A stretch of 64,000 nt of DNA. It comes from Rhizobium sp. BK376 (lineage in GTDB: Bacteria > Pseudomonadota > Alphaproteobacteria > Rhizobiales > Rhizobiaceae). A program made the translations under genes and the position numbers. Location of the stretch: assembly GCF_004341625.1 (NCBI RefSeq), contig NZ_SLZG01000003.1:1-64000 (forward strand), written 5' to 3'. Position 1 is the first letter of the stretch; every line of letters starts with the position of its first letter. Shown piece by piece: positions 17,463 to 27,453 of the stretch. The notes below the pieces were generated by a model, which had not been told where the DNA came from, did not search any database, and was given only the letters and a program-made list of their open reading frames with translations.

Positions 17463-18488
17463 TCAGCTGCGCCACCGACGCCCTTCGGTTGCGACACCGA
17501 AACTGCCCGGCGCGCGGGCATAGGACGACAAGCCCTCAAGCGCCGCCAGCGGATGGGTGACAACATAGGTCGGGATCGTGCGCAGCATTGCGGAATGCGG
17601 CGCCTTGTCCTCGAAAGCCGCACGGAATTCCGGCTTCTTCAGCGCCGGGATGATTTTCTGCGAAATGCCGCCGGAGAGATAGACGCCGCCGCGCGCCATG
17701 AAGAGCATCGCGACATCGCCCGCCAGCCTGCCGAGATAGGTGACGAAGAGGGAGACCGTCTCTTCCGCTGCCTTATCAGTGCCTGCCAGGGCATGAGTGG
17801 TGATGTCGGCCGGCTCCTTCAGCGTGGGCTCGATGCCGTCGACCTTGCAGATTGCGTGGTAGAGGTTCTGCAGGCCACGGCCGCAGAGCACCTGCTCGGC
17901 GGAAATACGGCCTTCGATCTCTTCGAGATGCGGCCAGATCTGCAGATCGCGGGCGCTGCGCGGGCCAAGATCGATGTGGCCGCCTTCACCCGGAACCGGG
18001 ATCCAGGCATGCTGAGCGTGTACGAGGCCAGCAACACCGAGGCCGGTGCCCGGACCAAGAACTGCGCGGGAGGCCATCATGTCGGCTTGCGTGGGACCGA
18101 TCGCTTCGCGGGCATCGCCGGTGAGGGAAGCGATCGCCAGCGCCTGCGCCTCGAAGTCGTTGATGACAAGAACGTCCTCGAAACCGAGATCGCCGATCAT
18201 CGTCTTCGGTCGCACGACCCAATGGGAATTGGTGAGCGGGATTTCATCGCCCCTGATCGGGCCTGCAATGGCAAGCACTGCCGAGCGCGGACGCGCGGCA
18301 GACTTGTCCAGCACGCCCTTCTGAATGGCTTCGTCGATCGTCTCGAAGCTGGCGGCATGCAGGTTCGGGAAGTGGATTGGCTCCGCGCCGGCATCAGCGA
18401 GGATCGAAAAACGAGCATTCGTTCCGCCGATATCGCCCATCAGAATGGGAAAGGGCAGGGGTGCATCACTATGGTTGAGCTGTGGCAT
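17463..18488 (-). CDS. glk: Glucokinase
   Basis: A 341-aa ROK-unrelated, E. coli Glk-type kinase making glucose 6-phosphate from glucose and ATP. The N-terminal phosphate-binding [14 protein letters not shown] near residues 16-29 and the central [10 protein letters not shown] motif are clear. It lies 37 bp after mgsA on the same strand. Pairing of glucose phosphorylation with methylglyoxal synthase suggests both respond to sugar-phosphate load, which is inference. Confidence 0.95.
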   Translation of the reverse strand: MPQLNHSDAPLPFPILMGDIGGTNARFSILADAGAEPIHFPNLHAASFETIDEAIQKGVLDKSAARPRSAVLAIAGPIRGDEIPLTNSHWVVRPKTMIGDLGFEDVLVINDFEAQALAIASLTGDAREAIGPTQADMMASRAVLGPGTGLGVAGLVHAQHAWIPVPGEGGHIDLGPRSARDLQIWPHLEEIEGRISAEQVLCGRGLQNLYHAICKVDGIEPTLKEPADITTHALAGTDKAAEETVSLFVTYLGRLAGDVAMLFMARGGVYLSGGISQKIIPALKKPEFRAAFEDKAPHSAMLRTIPTYVVTHPLAALEGLSSYARAPGSFGVATEGRRWRS

Positions 18489-18525
18489 GGCCGGATCCGT
18501 GTTGCCGCCGGCAGGCGGATTGGTC

Positions 18526-18900
18526 TTAAAGGGTCTTGATCAGTCGTTCGGCGGTCGCCGCATTCAGGGCCATTGGAATATCATAGACGATGGCAAGCCG
18601 CATGAGGGCCTTCACATCGACATCATGCGGCATTGGCGTGAGCGGGTCGACAAAGAAAATAAGCGCGTTGATCTGGCCCGTGGCGATCATCGCGCCGATC
18701 TGCTGGTCACCGCCGAGCGGACCGCTTTTGAGCCGCGTCACGGAGAGATCAGGAACGGCGTCGATGACGCGGCCGCCCGTGGTGCCGGTTGCCACGATCC
18801 GCCATTTGGCGAGGATGTCCCGGTTGCGGCGGGCGAAATCCGCCATGTCTTCCTTTTTCTGGTCATGCGCAATCAGCGCAACGCACTTCTCGCCAGCCAT
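18526..18900 (-). CDS. mgsA: Methylglyoxal synthase
   Basis: Converts dihydroxyacetone phosphate to methylglyoxal and phosphate. From the ATG at 18900 the protein is 124 aa ([16 protein letters not shown]). A GGAGG site sits 5 bases upstream of this ATG, so I reject the in-frame codon at 18918. The motifs [28 protein letters not shown] and [12 protein letters not shown] contain the catalytic aspartates and histidine of the family. It precedes glk. Confidence 0.94.
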   Translation of the reverse strand: MAGEKCVALIAHDQKKEDMADFARRNRDILAKWRIVATGTTGGRVIDAVPDLSVTRLKSGPLGGDQQIGAMIATGQINALIFFVDPLTPMPHDVDVKALMRLAIVYDIPMALNAATAERLIKTL

Positions 18901-19024
18901 GAAAACCTCCAACCGCATCCGGTATTTAATCGATTTGACAGCCTTCTATACCAACAGTTTAGTGTTTGAAAGACATGGGACCCGGAAAGGGGGAACCGGA
19001 AAGGGTTTCCCCTGATATGACGTC

Positions 19025-20080
19025 CTATTGCTGCGTTGGCCGCAAGGGCAGATCACCCGGTGGCGTATCACCCGCGGATGCGCCAGAAACAGGCTCGACC
19101 GCCGCTGGCGAATCCGTCGCTGACGTGCCGCCGAAGGTCGCTGCCTTCACGGAAGCGACGGATGGCGTATCGAGGACCGTCTGGCAGGCTTTCGGAAGAT
19201 CCGAGACCATCACGTCGCGCGGCTTCGGTGGTGGCTTAACGCCAGGCGGCTTCGGTTTCGGCTTGGCCCATGGTTCCTTGGTAAACCACCAGGCCAGCGG
19301 CTTGCCGCAACCGTCGCCGGCGGCAACCGGCGCCTGCGGCTTGCAGCCGATCGAGCCGGCCGGACAGCGAAGGCGGATATGGAAATGCGAATCGTGGCCG
19401 TATTCCGGACGCAGCTTGCCGAGATTGGAGCGGTCGCCCGTCCAGCTCTGGCACATCTTCTTTTTGATGGCCGGATTGACGAAGATGCGTTCGACCTGCG
19501 GATAGCTTGCCGCCTGCATCAATAGACGCGCGTGGGACTCGGTCCAGACGCTGTCATCGACGGTCAGAAACTTGTTCTTGTCGAGCATGGTCGTGAAAGG
19601 CATGGTCTCGCGCTCGGTCGCCGTCAGCGTGCGCGGCGGCATCGGCGTCAGCCAGACATCAGCATCGAGCCCAATCTGGTGTGAGGCATGGCCGTTGAAC
19701 ATCGGGCCACCGCGCGGCTGCGATATGTCGCCGACGAGAAGGCCGGGCCAGCCGTCATTTTTTGCGGCATCCTGTGAGAAGCGCTCCAGGAACGCGATCA
19801 TGTCCGGCCGTCCCCAGCGGCGATTGCGCGAAGGCCGCATGGCCTGCCAGGTCGGCCCGTCGGTCGGCAGCGCGACCCCGCCGGCAAGGCAGCCCTTGGC
19901 ATAAAAGCCGATCGATTGCGCCGGACCCTTGGTCGGCAGGCCGACAGCGCCGAAGATCGCTTTCGCGCTGCCGAGCGTCGGGGTCTTCTGCTGAGCCGCG
20001 ACATCGCCGGCAGTAAGGCCCGCGCCGATGCTTGCGGCGAGGGCTAATGCGCTGAGGGTCCGAGCCAAACGGAAGATCAT
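19025..20080 (-). CDS. mepA: Penicillin-insensitive murein endopeptidase (M74)
   Basis: A 351-aa periplasmic zinc peptidase that cuts peptide cross-links in peptidoglycan. The start at 20080 (MIFRLARTLSAL) gives a signal peptide ending near AAQQ and has an AAGGA site; the longer frame to 20125 lacks both. The zinc ligands appear in HASHQIGLDADVW and DSHFHIRLRCP. A proline-rich tail (KPPGVKPPPKP) follows the catalytic domain, longer than in E. coli MepA (about 274 aa). It stands alone on the minus strand. Confidence 0.92.
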   Translation of the reverse strand: MIFRLARTLSALALAASIGAGLTAGDVAAQQKTPTLGSAKAIFGAVGLPTKGPAQSIGFYAKGCLAGGVALPTDGPTWQAMRPSRNRRWGRPDMIAFLERFSQDAAKNDGWPGLLVGDISQPRGGPMFNGHASHQIGLDADVWLTPMPPRTLTATERETMPFTTMLDKNKFLTVDDSVWTESHARLLMQAASYPQVERIFVNPAIKKKMCQSWTGDRSNLGKLRPEYGHDSHFHIRLRCPAGSIGCKPQAPVAAGDGCGKPLAWWFTKEPWAKPKPKPPGVKPPPKPRDVMVSDLPKACQTVLDTPSVASVKAATFGGTSATDSPAAVEPVSGASAGDTPPGDLPLRPTQQ

Positions 20081-20215
20081 GCCGTTCCTTGCAAGCTTGC
20101 CGGCTATTGCCGAGGTGATTTGCAACCGAATCTAGCTTGAAAAGCGATTTTGGTGAATCTGTGTTTCCTTATGAATCGACAGTTACGCCGAAACCGGCTC
20201 CGGGCGCTCTGTGTT

Positions 20216-20785
20216 TCAGTTGGAAAGGATCTCCGCGGTCTTGCGGACGCGCGACAGCCGCGGCAGGATTCTGGTGCAGGAAAAATCATGCATCTCGGCC
20301 GTGAAGGTCGTGGTCGCGTCTTCGGCAACGATGACGGCGTAATTGTGCGCATAGGCGTCACGCACCGTTCCCTCGACACCGAAATTCGTTGCGACGCCGG
20401 TCAAAATGACCGTTTTGATGCCACGGCGGCGCAGCTGAAGATCGAGATCGGTGCCGTAGAATGCGCTCCAATTGCGCTTGAGCACCGAAACGTCGGGCGT
20501 CAGTTTAGCGATTTCCGGCGGCGGCAGCAAAGCGGCGGCAGGCAGGCCGCCGACAGGAAAGCTCGTGCTTTCGTCGACTGGCTGGTTGACAGCGTCGGCA
20601 TAGTCCGAAGAAAATCCGACGGTGACGAATACGGTGGTGCCGCCATCGGCCTTCAGCTTTTTGGCGATTGCTGCCGTATTGTCGACGATCTGCTGTGCGG
20701 AATGGGGGGCAAGCGCGCGGCCAAGGACGAAACCCTGGAGATCTATCGAAACAAGGGCGGTCGTTTTGGGATCGTAAAGAGACAT
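20216..20785 (-). CDS. YecD-like isochorismatase-fold protein lacking the catalytic Cys
   Basis: A 189-aa cysteine-hydrolase-fold protein closely resembling E. coli YecD (shared FYGTDL-LQLRRRGI). The acidic residue (SIDLQG) and lysine (LKRNW) of the catalytic triad are present, but the motif that normally holds the nucleophilic cysteine reads TGVATNFGVEGT, with glycine in its place. YecD has the same substitution, so this is a subfamily feature. Its reaction is unknown. It is divergent from a TetR gene 38 bp away, which probably controls it. Confidence 0.88.
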   Translation of the reverse strand: MSLYDPKTTALVSIDLQGFVLGRALAPHSAQQIVDNTAAIAKKLKADGGTTVFVTVGFSSDYADAVNQPVDESTSFPVGGLPAAALLPPPEIAKLTPDVSVLKRNWSAFYGTDLDLQLRRRGIKTVILTGVATNFGVEGTVRDAYAHNYAVIVAEDATTTFTAEMHDFSCTRILPRLSRVRKTAEILSN

Positions 20786-20807
20786 GGGAAGGCTCCGGAA
20801 AGAAACA

Positions 20808-20821
20808 TGAGGGTATCCTCA
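20808..20821. promoter_or_regulatory. Palindrome between yecD-like gene and tetR
   Basis: TGAGG-GTAT-CCTCA lies in the 38-bp gap between the divergent starts at 20785 and 20824. A short dyad in so small a gap is a plausible TetR operator controlling both genes. The arms are only 5 bp, so the call is tentative. Confidence 0.4.
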
Positions 20822-20823
20822 CA

Positions 20824-21459
20824 ATGCAAGATATGAAGGAGGCCTCGCAAAAGTCAAGCGAGGAGCCGAAAGCGCGTGTTCCGAAGCGTCAGCGCGGCCA
20901 TGACCGCGTCGCAGTGCTGCTGGAGGCAGCGGCGAAAGTCTTCTGCGAGCGGGGTTACGATGCCGCAACGATGACGGAGATTGCCGCCGAGGCCCGCTCC
21001 TCCATCGGCTCGCTCTACCAGTTTTTCCCGACCAAGCCGCTACTTGCCGAAGACCTGCATATCGACCGCCTCGAACGATTGAAGGCGGTGCTGCGCGATA
21101 TTGGTGAGAAGGCCGACGGCCTGTCTGCGGCCGATATCGGCGAGGAGATTTTTGACCGGCTGGCCGCCTTCATCGAGGAATTTCCGGAATTTCCGGTCCT
21201 TGCGGGTCGTCGCGATGTTCCGAGAGATCGAAAGGCACGCTCGCGCGCCGAACTCAAGGAGCACCTCGCCTCCCTGCTGCGGCGCGCGCAGCCGCCTGTC
21301 ATCGACGATGTCGGGCTGCTCTCGGCGATCATCCTGGAATTGCTGCGGATTGCGGTGACGACCGCCAGCGATCCCGATGCCGTAGAGGATCAGCGTCTTG
21401 TCAGGGAACTGCGCCTGATGCTGCGCAAACGGCTGGAGGAGGCGTCTGCGAAGGGGTGA
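20824..21459 (+). CDS. TetR-family transcriptional regulator
   Basis: A 211-aa protein. The N-terminal helix-turn-helix spans about residues 25-75 with AATMTEIAAEARSSIGSLYQFFPTK in the recognition region. The rest is a variable helical ligand domain. I chose the ATG at 20824; an ATG three codons later is also possible, and the longer frame to 20668 overlaps the divergent gene. Short spacing to the yecD-like gene suggests local control. The inducer is unknown. Confidence 0.88.
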   Translation: MQDMKEASQKSSEEPKARVPKRQRGHDRVAVLLEAAAKVFCERGYDAATMTEIAAEARSSIGSLYQFFPTKPLLAEDLHIDRLERLKAVLRDIGEKADGLSAADIGEEIFDRLAAFIEEFPEFPVLAGRRDVPRDRKARSRAELKEHLASLLRRAQPPVIDDVGLLSAIILELLRIAVTTASDPDAVEDQRLVRELRLMLRKRLEEASAKG

Positions 21460-21564
21460 TTCCTGCTAATCTTTGCATCGGCGAAGAGATGAGCAAAACC
21501 GTCCTGTTTTTTGCCCTCATTTGTCTTATGCTTGATTCAAACGACAAAATGGCAGGGGTTTTGC

Positions 21565-23400
21565 ATGGCATTGGTGCGATCAGCGGGTTTGGCTCTTTCT
21601 TTCATCTGCCTGTTGACGTCGACGGCAACATCGCGGGCGGACGATCCGCAGTTCAAGATCGGGACCACCATTATCGGTGACCTGAAGTACCAGCCTGGTT
21701 TCAAGCATTTCGACTATGCAAATCCCGATGCTCCGAAAGGTGGCGATCTCAAGCTGTCGGACGACGGCACCTTCGATACCTTCAATCCGTTGCTGCAGAA
21801 GGGCGCGCCCGCTGCCGGCGTAGGCGCCGTCTTCGACACATTGCTGAAGCATTCCGATGACGAAACCGCTGCATCCTATGGGTTGCTGGCAGAAGGCGTC
21901 GCCGTTCCGGACGATATATCGAGTGCCACCTTCCGGCTGCGCCCTGAAGCGAAATGGGCGGACGGCACGCCCGTGACACCTGAAGACGTCATTTTCAGCT
22001 TCAACAATAACAAGGAGCTGAACCCGCTCTATACGGCCTATTACGCACATGTGACGAAGGCGGAGAAGACCGGCGACCGCGATGTCACCTTCACTTTCGA
22101 CCAGAAGGGCAATCGCGAGCTGCCGATGATCCTCGGCGAATTTCCGATCGTTCCCAAGCATTGGTGGGAAGGGACCGGTCCTGATGGCAAGCCGCGCGAC
22201 ATCACCCGCACGACGCTGGAGCCGGTCATGGGCTCAGGCCCCTACAAGATAGCCTCCTTTACGGCCGGCTCGACCATCCGCTACGAGCTGCGTGACGACT
22301 ATTGGGGCAAGAACCTGCCGGTCAATGTCGGCCAGAACAATTTCGGTTCGATCACCTACACCTATTACGGCGACCGGGACGTCGAGTTCGAATCCTTCCG
22401 AGCGGGCAATACCGACTACTGGATGGACAATCAAGCAAGCCGATGGGCGACCGGCTATAATTTCCCGGCTGCCAAGGACGGGCGCATCAAGCGCGAGGAA
22501 CTGCCCAATCCGCTGCGCGCATCCGGCGTGATGCAGGCAATGGTGCCGAACATGCGGCGCGACCAGTTCAAGGACGAGCGCGTGCGCGAGGCGCTGAACT
22601 ACGCCTTCGATTTCGAAGATCTCAACCGCAATGTCCTTTTCAACGCCTATACGCGGGTGAACAGCTATTTCTTCGGGACGGAGCTTGCGTCCTCCGGTCT
22701 GCCCGAGAGCAAGGAGCTGGAGTTGCTGAATGAGATCAAGGACAAGGTTCCGCCGGAGGTCTTCACGACGCCCTACACCAACCCAGTTGGCGGCGACCCG
22801 CAGAAATCGCGCGACAACCTTCGCCGTGCGCTCGAGCTTCTCAAGCAGGCTGGCTACACCCTGAAGGGCAATCAGATGGTCAATGCCAAGACCGGCCAGC
22901 CCTTATCCTTCGAAATCCTGCTGAACAGCTCGATTCTGGAACGCGTGGCGCTGCCATACGCCCAGAACCTGAAGAAGATCGGCATCGATGCGCGGGTGCG
23001 CACCGTCGATACCTCGCAATACATCAATCGCGTCCAGAATTTCGACTACGACATGATCTGGTATGTCTGGGGCGAGACGCTGAGCCCAGGCAACGAGCAG
23101 GCGGATTTCTGGGGTTCGGCTGCGGCGTCGCGCAAGGGATCGCATAATTTCGCCGGCATCATGGATCCTGCCGTGGATGCGCTGATCCCCAAGGTGATCT
23201 TCGCGCAGGACTTCGAGGAGAAGAAGGCCTCGGTAAAGGCGCTTGACCGCGTGCTCCTCGCCAACCACTACGTCGTGCCGATGTATTACACGACACACTA
23301 CAACATCGCCTATTGGGACAAGTTCGAGCATCTGCCCGAGCTGCCGAAATACGCGATCGGCTTCCCCGATGTCTGGTGGTCGAAATCGGCGGCAAAGTAG
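21565..23400 (+). CDS. yejA: Oligopeptide/murein-peptide ABC substrate-binding protein (YejA/YepA-like)
   Basis: A 611-aa periplasmic binding protein of the SBP_bac_5 family. The start at 21565 gives a signal peptide (ALVRSAGLALSFICLL, cleavage near SRA). Conserved segments include HFDYANPDAPKGGDLKLS and TFNPLLQKG, typical of YejA. It precedes yejB by 164 bp. In E. coli YejABEF takes up microcin C and peptides; in Agrobacterium a YejBEF system with the binding protein YepA imports murein peptides. I cannot separate YejA from YepA here. Confidence 0.9.
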   Translation: MALVRSAGLALSFICLLTSTATSRADDPQFKIGTTIIGDLKYQPGFKHFDYANPDAPKGGDLKLSDDGTFDTFNPLLQKGAPAAGVGAVFDTLLKHSDDETAASYGLLAEGVAVPDDISSATFRLRPEAKWADGTPVTPEDVIFSFNNNKELNPLYTAYYAHVTKAEKTGDRDVTFTFDQKGNRELPMILGEFPIVPKHWWEGTGPDGKPRDITRTTLEPVMGSGPYKIASFTAGSTIRYELRDDYWGKNLPVNVGQNNFGSITYTYYGDRDVEFESFRAGNTDYWMDNQASRWATGYNFPAAKDGRIKREELPNPLRASGVMQAMVPNMRRDQFKDERVREALNYAFDFEDLNRNVLFNAYTRVNSYFFGTELASSGLPESKELELLNEIKDKVPPEVFTTPYTNPVGGDPQKSRDNLRRALELLKQAGYTLKGNQMVNAKTGQPLSFEILLNSSILERVALPYAQNLKKIGIDARVRTVDTSQYINRVQNFDYDMIWYVWGETLSPGNEQADFWGSAAASRKGSHNFAGIMDPAVDALIPKVIFAQDFEEKKASVKALDRVLLANHYVVPMYYTTHYNIAYWDKFEHLPELPKYAIGFPDVWWSKSAAK

Positions 23401-23564
23401 CAGGTGCTTGCATTGCTGTGCGCGCTGGGGTCCAAATGGCCCATGCCGAATCGCAGCGATTTGCGATGTTTCCCAAGGGCTGCGGATAAAGAGGTAGGCG
23501 GATTGATCGATAGGGTGATGCAGGGTCGGCGGGCGCGTCTCGCTCTTCAGGGAGCGGCAGGCTG

Positions 23565-24659
23565 ATGGGTGCCTATATCATCCGGCGCATTCTGCTGATG
23601 ATACCGACCATCGTCGGCATCATGGCGATCTCCTTCGCGATCGTGCAGTTTGCCCCTGGCGGCCCGGTCGAGCAAGTCATCGCCCAGCTGACAGGGCAGG
23701 GCGACAGCGCCTCTGACCGCCTGTCCGGCGCCGGCGGCGATCTCGCCAACCAGCAATCCTTCGACGACAGCGGCTCGCGCTATCGCGGCGCGCAGGGACT
23801 CGATCCCGAACTCATCGCCAAGCTCGAGAAGCAGTTTGGCTTCGACAAGCCGCCGCTCACCCGCTTCGGCGAGATGATGTGGAACTATATCCGCTTCGAT
23901 TTCGGCGAGAGCTTCTTCCGCAACACGCCCGTCCTCGATCTCATCCTCGATAAACTGCCCGTTTCCATGTCGCTCGGCGTCTGGATTTTGATCTTTTCCT
24001 ACATGATCTCGATCCCGCTCGGCATCCGCAAGGCGGTAAAGGACGGATCGACCTTCGATGTCTGGACCTCGGGCGTGATCATCGTCGGCTATGCCGTGCC
24101 GAGCTTCCTCTTCGGCATTCTGCTAATCGTGATTTTTGCCGGCGGCTCGTTCTTCGACTGGTTTCCGCTCCGCGGTCTGGTCTCGGATAATTTCTGGGAC
24201 CTGCACTGGTATCAGAAGATTTTCGACTACGTCTGGCATCTCATACTGCCGCTGATCTCGCTCTCGCTCGCCGCCTTCGCGACCACGACACTGCTCACCA
24301 AGAATTCCTTCATCGAGGAGATCAAGAAGCAGTATGTCATCACGGCGCGCGCCAAGGGGCTGAACGAGCGGCAGGTGCTCTACGGACACGTTTTCCGCAA
24401 TGCCATGCTGATCATCATCGCCGGCTTTCCCGGCGCCTTCATCTCGGCCTTCTTCACCGGCTCGCTGCTGATCGAAAACATCTTCTCGCTCGATGGGCTC
24501 GGCCGCCTCGGCTATCTCTCGATCGTCAACCGCGACTATCCGATCGTCTTCGCCACGCTCTATATCTTCTCGCTGATGGGCCTTTTCGTCGGCCTCATCT
24601 CCGACCTTCTCTATACCTGGGTCGATCCGCGCATCGATTTCGAGCGGAGGGATGTCTGA
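23565..24659 (+). CDS. yejB: Peptide ABC transporter permease YejB
   Basis: A 364-aa inner-membrane permease with an N-terminal helix ([18 protein letters not shown]), a long periplasmic loop with APGGPVEQ, and a BPD_transp_1 core with the loop [21 protein letters not shown] cut here to its key part, ARAKGL. It ends one base before the yejE start. It forms the channel with YejE. Confidence 0.94.
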   Translation: MGAYIIRRILLMIPTIVGIMAISFAIVQFAPGGPVEQVIAQLTGQGDSASDRLSGAGGDLANQQSFDDSGSRYRGAQGLDPELIAKLEKQFGFDKPPLTRFGEMMWNYIRFDFGESFFRNTPVLDLILDKLPVSMSLGVWILIFSYMISIPLGIRKAVKDGSTFDVWTSGVIIVGYAVPSFLFGILLIVIFAGGSFFDWFPLRGLVSDNFWDLHWYQKIFDYVWHLILPLISLSLAAFATTTLLTKNSFIEEIKKQYVITARAKGLNERQVLYGHVFRNAMLIIIAGFPGAFISAFFTGSLLIENIFSLDGLGRLGYLSIVNRDYPIVFATLYIFSLMGLFVGLISDLLYTWVDPRIDFERRDV

Positions 24660-24660
24660 G

Positions 24661-25809
24661 ATGGACACGCCCGTGACCGCGCCGACGTCGGTTCCCGTCA
24701 AGCCGCCCCGCAAGGGCCTGCTGTCGCCGACCAACATCCGCCGCTGGCAGAATTTCAAGGCCAATCGCCGCGGTTATTGGTCCTTCTGGCTCTTCTTGAT
24801 CCTCTTCATCCTGAGCATGGGTGCCGAATTCATCGCCAATGACCGCCCGATCATCGTCTCCTACAAGGGCGAAATCCTCTTCCCCGTCTTCGTAAATTAT
24901 CCCGAGGAGAAATTTGGCGGCTTCCTCGCCGAAACCGACTATCGCTCCTCCTTCATCAAGGACGAGATCAACGGCAATGGCTGGATGATCTGGCCGCCGG
25001 TCCACTATTCCTACCAGACGGTCAATTCGAACATTCCGCATTCTGCGCCAACAGCGCCCTTCTGGATGATGAGCAAGGACGAGCGCTGCTCGGGCTATCC
25101 GCAGAAGGCGGCCGACCCCGATTGCAATTTCGGCAATCTCAACTGGCTGGGCACCGACGACCAGGCGCGCGACGTCATGGCCCGCATGATCTACGGTTTT
25201 CGCATCTCGGTGCTGTTCGGCCTGGCGCTGACCATCTGCTCTGCGCTCGTCGGCGTCACCGCTGGCGCTATTCAAGGCTATTTCGGCGGCTGGACGGACC
25301 TGCTGCTGCAGCGCTTCATCGAAATATGGTCGTCGATGCCGGTGCTTTATATCCTGCTGATCATCGCCGCCATCCTGCCGCCGGGCTTCTTCGTGCTCCT
25401 CAGCATCCTCCTGCTCTTCTCCTGGACCGGCTTCGTCGGCGTCGTGCGCGCCGAATTCCTGCGCGCCCGCAATTTCGAATATGTCCGCGCCGCCCGCGCG
25501 CTTGGCGTCAACAATCGCACGATCATGTGGCGTCACCTCCTGCCGAACGCCATGGTCGCGACGCTGACCTTCCTGCCCTTCATCCTGTCGGGCTCGATCA
25601 CGACGCTGACCTCGCTGGATTTCCTCGGTTTCGGCATGCCGCCCGGCTCGCCCTCGCTCGGTGAGATGATCGCGCAGGGCAAGTCCAACCTGCAGGCGCC
25701 CTGGCTGGGTCTCACCGCCTTCTTCACCATGTCGATCATGCTCTCGCTCCTGATCTTCATCGGCGAAGCCGTTCGCGATGCCTTCGATCCGAGAAAGACG
25801 TTCAAATGA
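24661..25809 (+). CDS. yejE: Peptide ABC transporter permease YejE
   Basis: A 382-aa permease, paired with YejB. An N-terminal helix (WSFWLFLILFILSM) is followed by a large periplasmic region of about 150 residues, then the core membrane domain with VRAARALGVNNRTIM. The start at 24661 is chosen because the GGAGGG site is about 10 bases upstream; the ATG at 24652 lies too close to it. It overlaps yejF by four bases. Confidence 0.94.
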   Translation: MDTPVTAPTSVPVKPPRKGLLSPTNIRRWQNFKANRRGYWSFWLFLILFILSMGAEFIANDRPIIVSYKGEILFPVFVNYPEEKFGGFLAETDYRSSFIKDEINGNGWMIWPPVHYSYQTVNSNIPHSAPTAPFWMMSKDERCSGYPQKAADPDCNFGNLNWLGTDDQARDVMARMIYGFRISVLFGLALTICSALVGVTAGAIQGYFGGWTDLLLQRFIEIWSSMPVLYILLIIAAILPPGFFVLLSILLLFSWTGFVGVVRAEFLRARNFEYVRAARALGVNNRTIMWRHLLPNAMVATLTFLPFILSGSITTLTSLDFLGFGMPPGSPSLGEMIAQGKSNLQAPWLGLTAFFTMSIMLSLLIFIGEAVRDAFDPRKTFK

Positions 25810-27443
25810 CCGAAGCCTCGCAAGCCCTGCTCTCCGTCCGCAATCTCTCGGTCGCCTTTCATCAGGGCGGCGGTACGTCACTCGCCGTCGACGGCATCTC
25901 CTTTGATATCATGAAGGGCGAGGTGCTGGCGCTGGTCGGCGAATCCGGTTCGGGCAAATCGGTCTCGGCCAATTCGATCCTGAAGCTTTTGCCTTATCCT
26001 TCGGCGAGCCATCCCTCCGGGGAGATATTCTTCAAGGGCAAGGACCTCTTGAAAGCGTCGGACAACGCGTTGCGCGCCGTGCGCGGCAACGACATCACGA
26101 TGATCTTCCAGGAGCCGATGACATCGCTCAACCCGCTCCACACGATCGAGAAGCAGATCAGCGAGATTCTCGCTCTCCATCAGGGGCTGACGGGTCAGGC
26201 GGCCCGGACCCGCGTGCTGGAACTCCTGAACCAGGTCGGCATCCGCGAGCCGGAAAAGCGCCTGAAAGCCTATCCGCACGAGCTTTCCGGCGGCCAGCGC
26301 CAGCGTGTCATGATCGCTATGGCGCTCGCCAACAGGCCGGAGCTTCTGGTCGCCGACGAGCCGACGACGGCGCTCGATGTGACGGTGCAGGCGCAGATCC
26401 TCGAACTGCTGCGCGACCTTAAGGGCCAGCACGGCATGTCGATGCTGTTCATCACCCACGATCTCGGCATCGTGCGCAAATTCGCCGATCGCGTCTGCGT
26501 CATGACCAAGGGCAAGATCGTCGAAACAGGCACGGTCGAACAGGTCTTCACCAATCCGCAGCACGACTATACGCGCCATCTTTTGGCATCAGAGCCGCGT
26601 GGCGAGCCGCCGGTCACGGATGCGGGAAAGCCGGTCGTCATGGAGGGCTCGGATATCCGCGTCTGGTTCCCGATCAAGTCGGGGTTGATGCGCAAGGTCG
26701 TCGATCATGTGAAGGCGGTCGACGGCATCGATCTCAAGCTGCGCGCCGGGCAGACGCTGGGTGTCGTCGGCGAATCCGGGTCAGGCAAGACGACACTCGG
26801 CCTGGCGCTGACCCGCCTTATCTCGTCGCAAGGCCGCATCAGCTTCGTCGGCAAGGACATTGCCGCCTATTCCTTCCGCGAGATGCGTCCCCTGCGCAGC
26901 CAGCTGCAGGTGGTCTTCCAGGATCCCTATGGCTCGCTCAGCCCGCGCATGTCGGTCGGCGACATCGTGGCGGAAGGCCTGAAGGTCCACGAACGCGAGC
27001 TTTCGCCGGAGGATCGCGACCAGCGCGTCTGTTGGGCGCTGGAGGAAGTCGGCCTCGATCCGCAGACCCGCTGGCGTTTCCCGCATGAATTCTCCGGCGG
27101 CCAGCGCCAGCGTATCGCCATTGCCCGTGCCATGGTGCTCAAGCCGCGCTTCGTGATGCTGGATGAGCCGACGTCTGCGCTCGACATGAGCGTGCAGGCG
27201 CAGGTGGTCGATCTCCTGCGCGACCTGCAGCGCAAGCACGACCTCGCCTATCTCTTCATCAGCCACGATCTGAGGGTCGTGAAGGCGCTCGCCAACGATC
27301 TGATCGTCATGCGTTTCGGCAAGGTCGTCGAGCAGGGCGCTTCCGCAGATATCTTCCGCGCGCCGCAGGAAGAATATACCAAGGCGCTTCTTGCCGCCGC
27401 CTTCAACATCGAGGCGGTCCCGTCAGCAACCGTCCAGCAATAA
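25806..27443 (+). CDS. yejF: Peptide ABC transporter ATPase YejF (two cassettes)
   Basis: A 545-aa protein with two complete ABC cassettes. Walker A is GESGSGKSV in the first and GESGSGKTT in the second; each has LSGGQRQR or FSGGQRQR and a DEPT Walker B. It drives uptake through YejBE. The start overlaps the yejE stop (ATGA). The stop lies 10 bp before the next gene, which may be cotranscribed. Confidence 0.95.
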   Translation: MTEASQALLSVRNLSVAFHQGGGTSLAVDGISFDIMKGEVLALVGESGSGKSVSANSILKLLPYPSASHPSGEIFFKGKDLLKASDNALRAVRGNDITMIFQEPMTSLNPLHTIEKQISEILALHQGLTGQAARTRVLELLNQVGIREPEKRLKAYPHELSGGQRQRVMIAMALANRPELLVADEPTTALDVTVQAQILELLRDLKGQHGMSMLFITHDLGIVRKFADRVCVMTKGKIVETGTVEQVFTNPQHDYTRHLLASEPRGEPPVTDAGKPVVMEGSDIRVWFPIKSGLMRKVVDHVKAVDGIDLKLRAGQTLGVVGESGSGKTTLGLALTRLISSQGRISFVGKDIAAYSFREMRPLRSQLQVVFQDPYGSLSPRMSVGDIVAEGLKVHERELSPEDRDQRVCWALEEVGLDPQTRWRFPHEFSGGQRQRIAIARAMVLKPRFVMLDEPTSALDMSVQAQVVDLLRDLQRKHDLAYLFISHDLRVVKALANDLIVMRFGKVVEQGASADIFRAPQEEYTKALLAAAFNIEAVPSATVQQ

Positions 27444-27453
27444 AGACAGCCCC

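Noticed and set aside
18976..19018. GGAAAGGG repeats and weak stem downstream of mepA
   Set aside because: The possible stem is imperfect and lacks a T-tract on the mepA strand, so I do not list a terminator.
23450..23467. ATCGCA/TGCGAT dyad between yejA and yejB
   Set aside because: Short arms and no T-run; it could be chance and I do not call a terminator or operator.
24595..25881. 428-aa minus-strand frame opposite yejE
   Set aside because: Low-complexity antisense frame over a well-supported permease gene.
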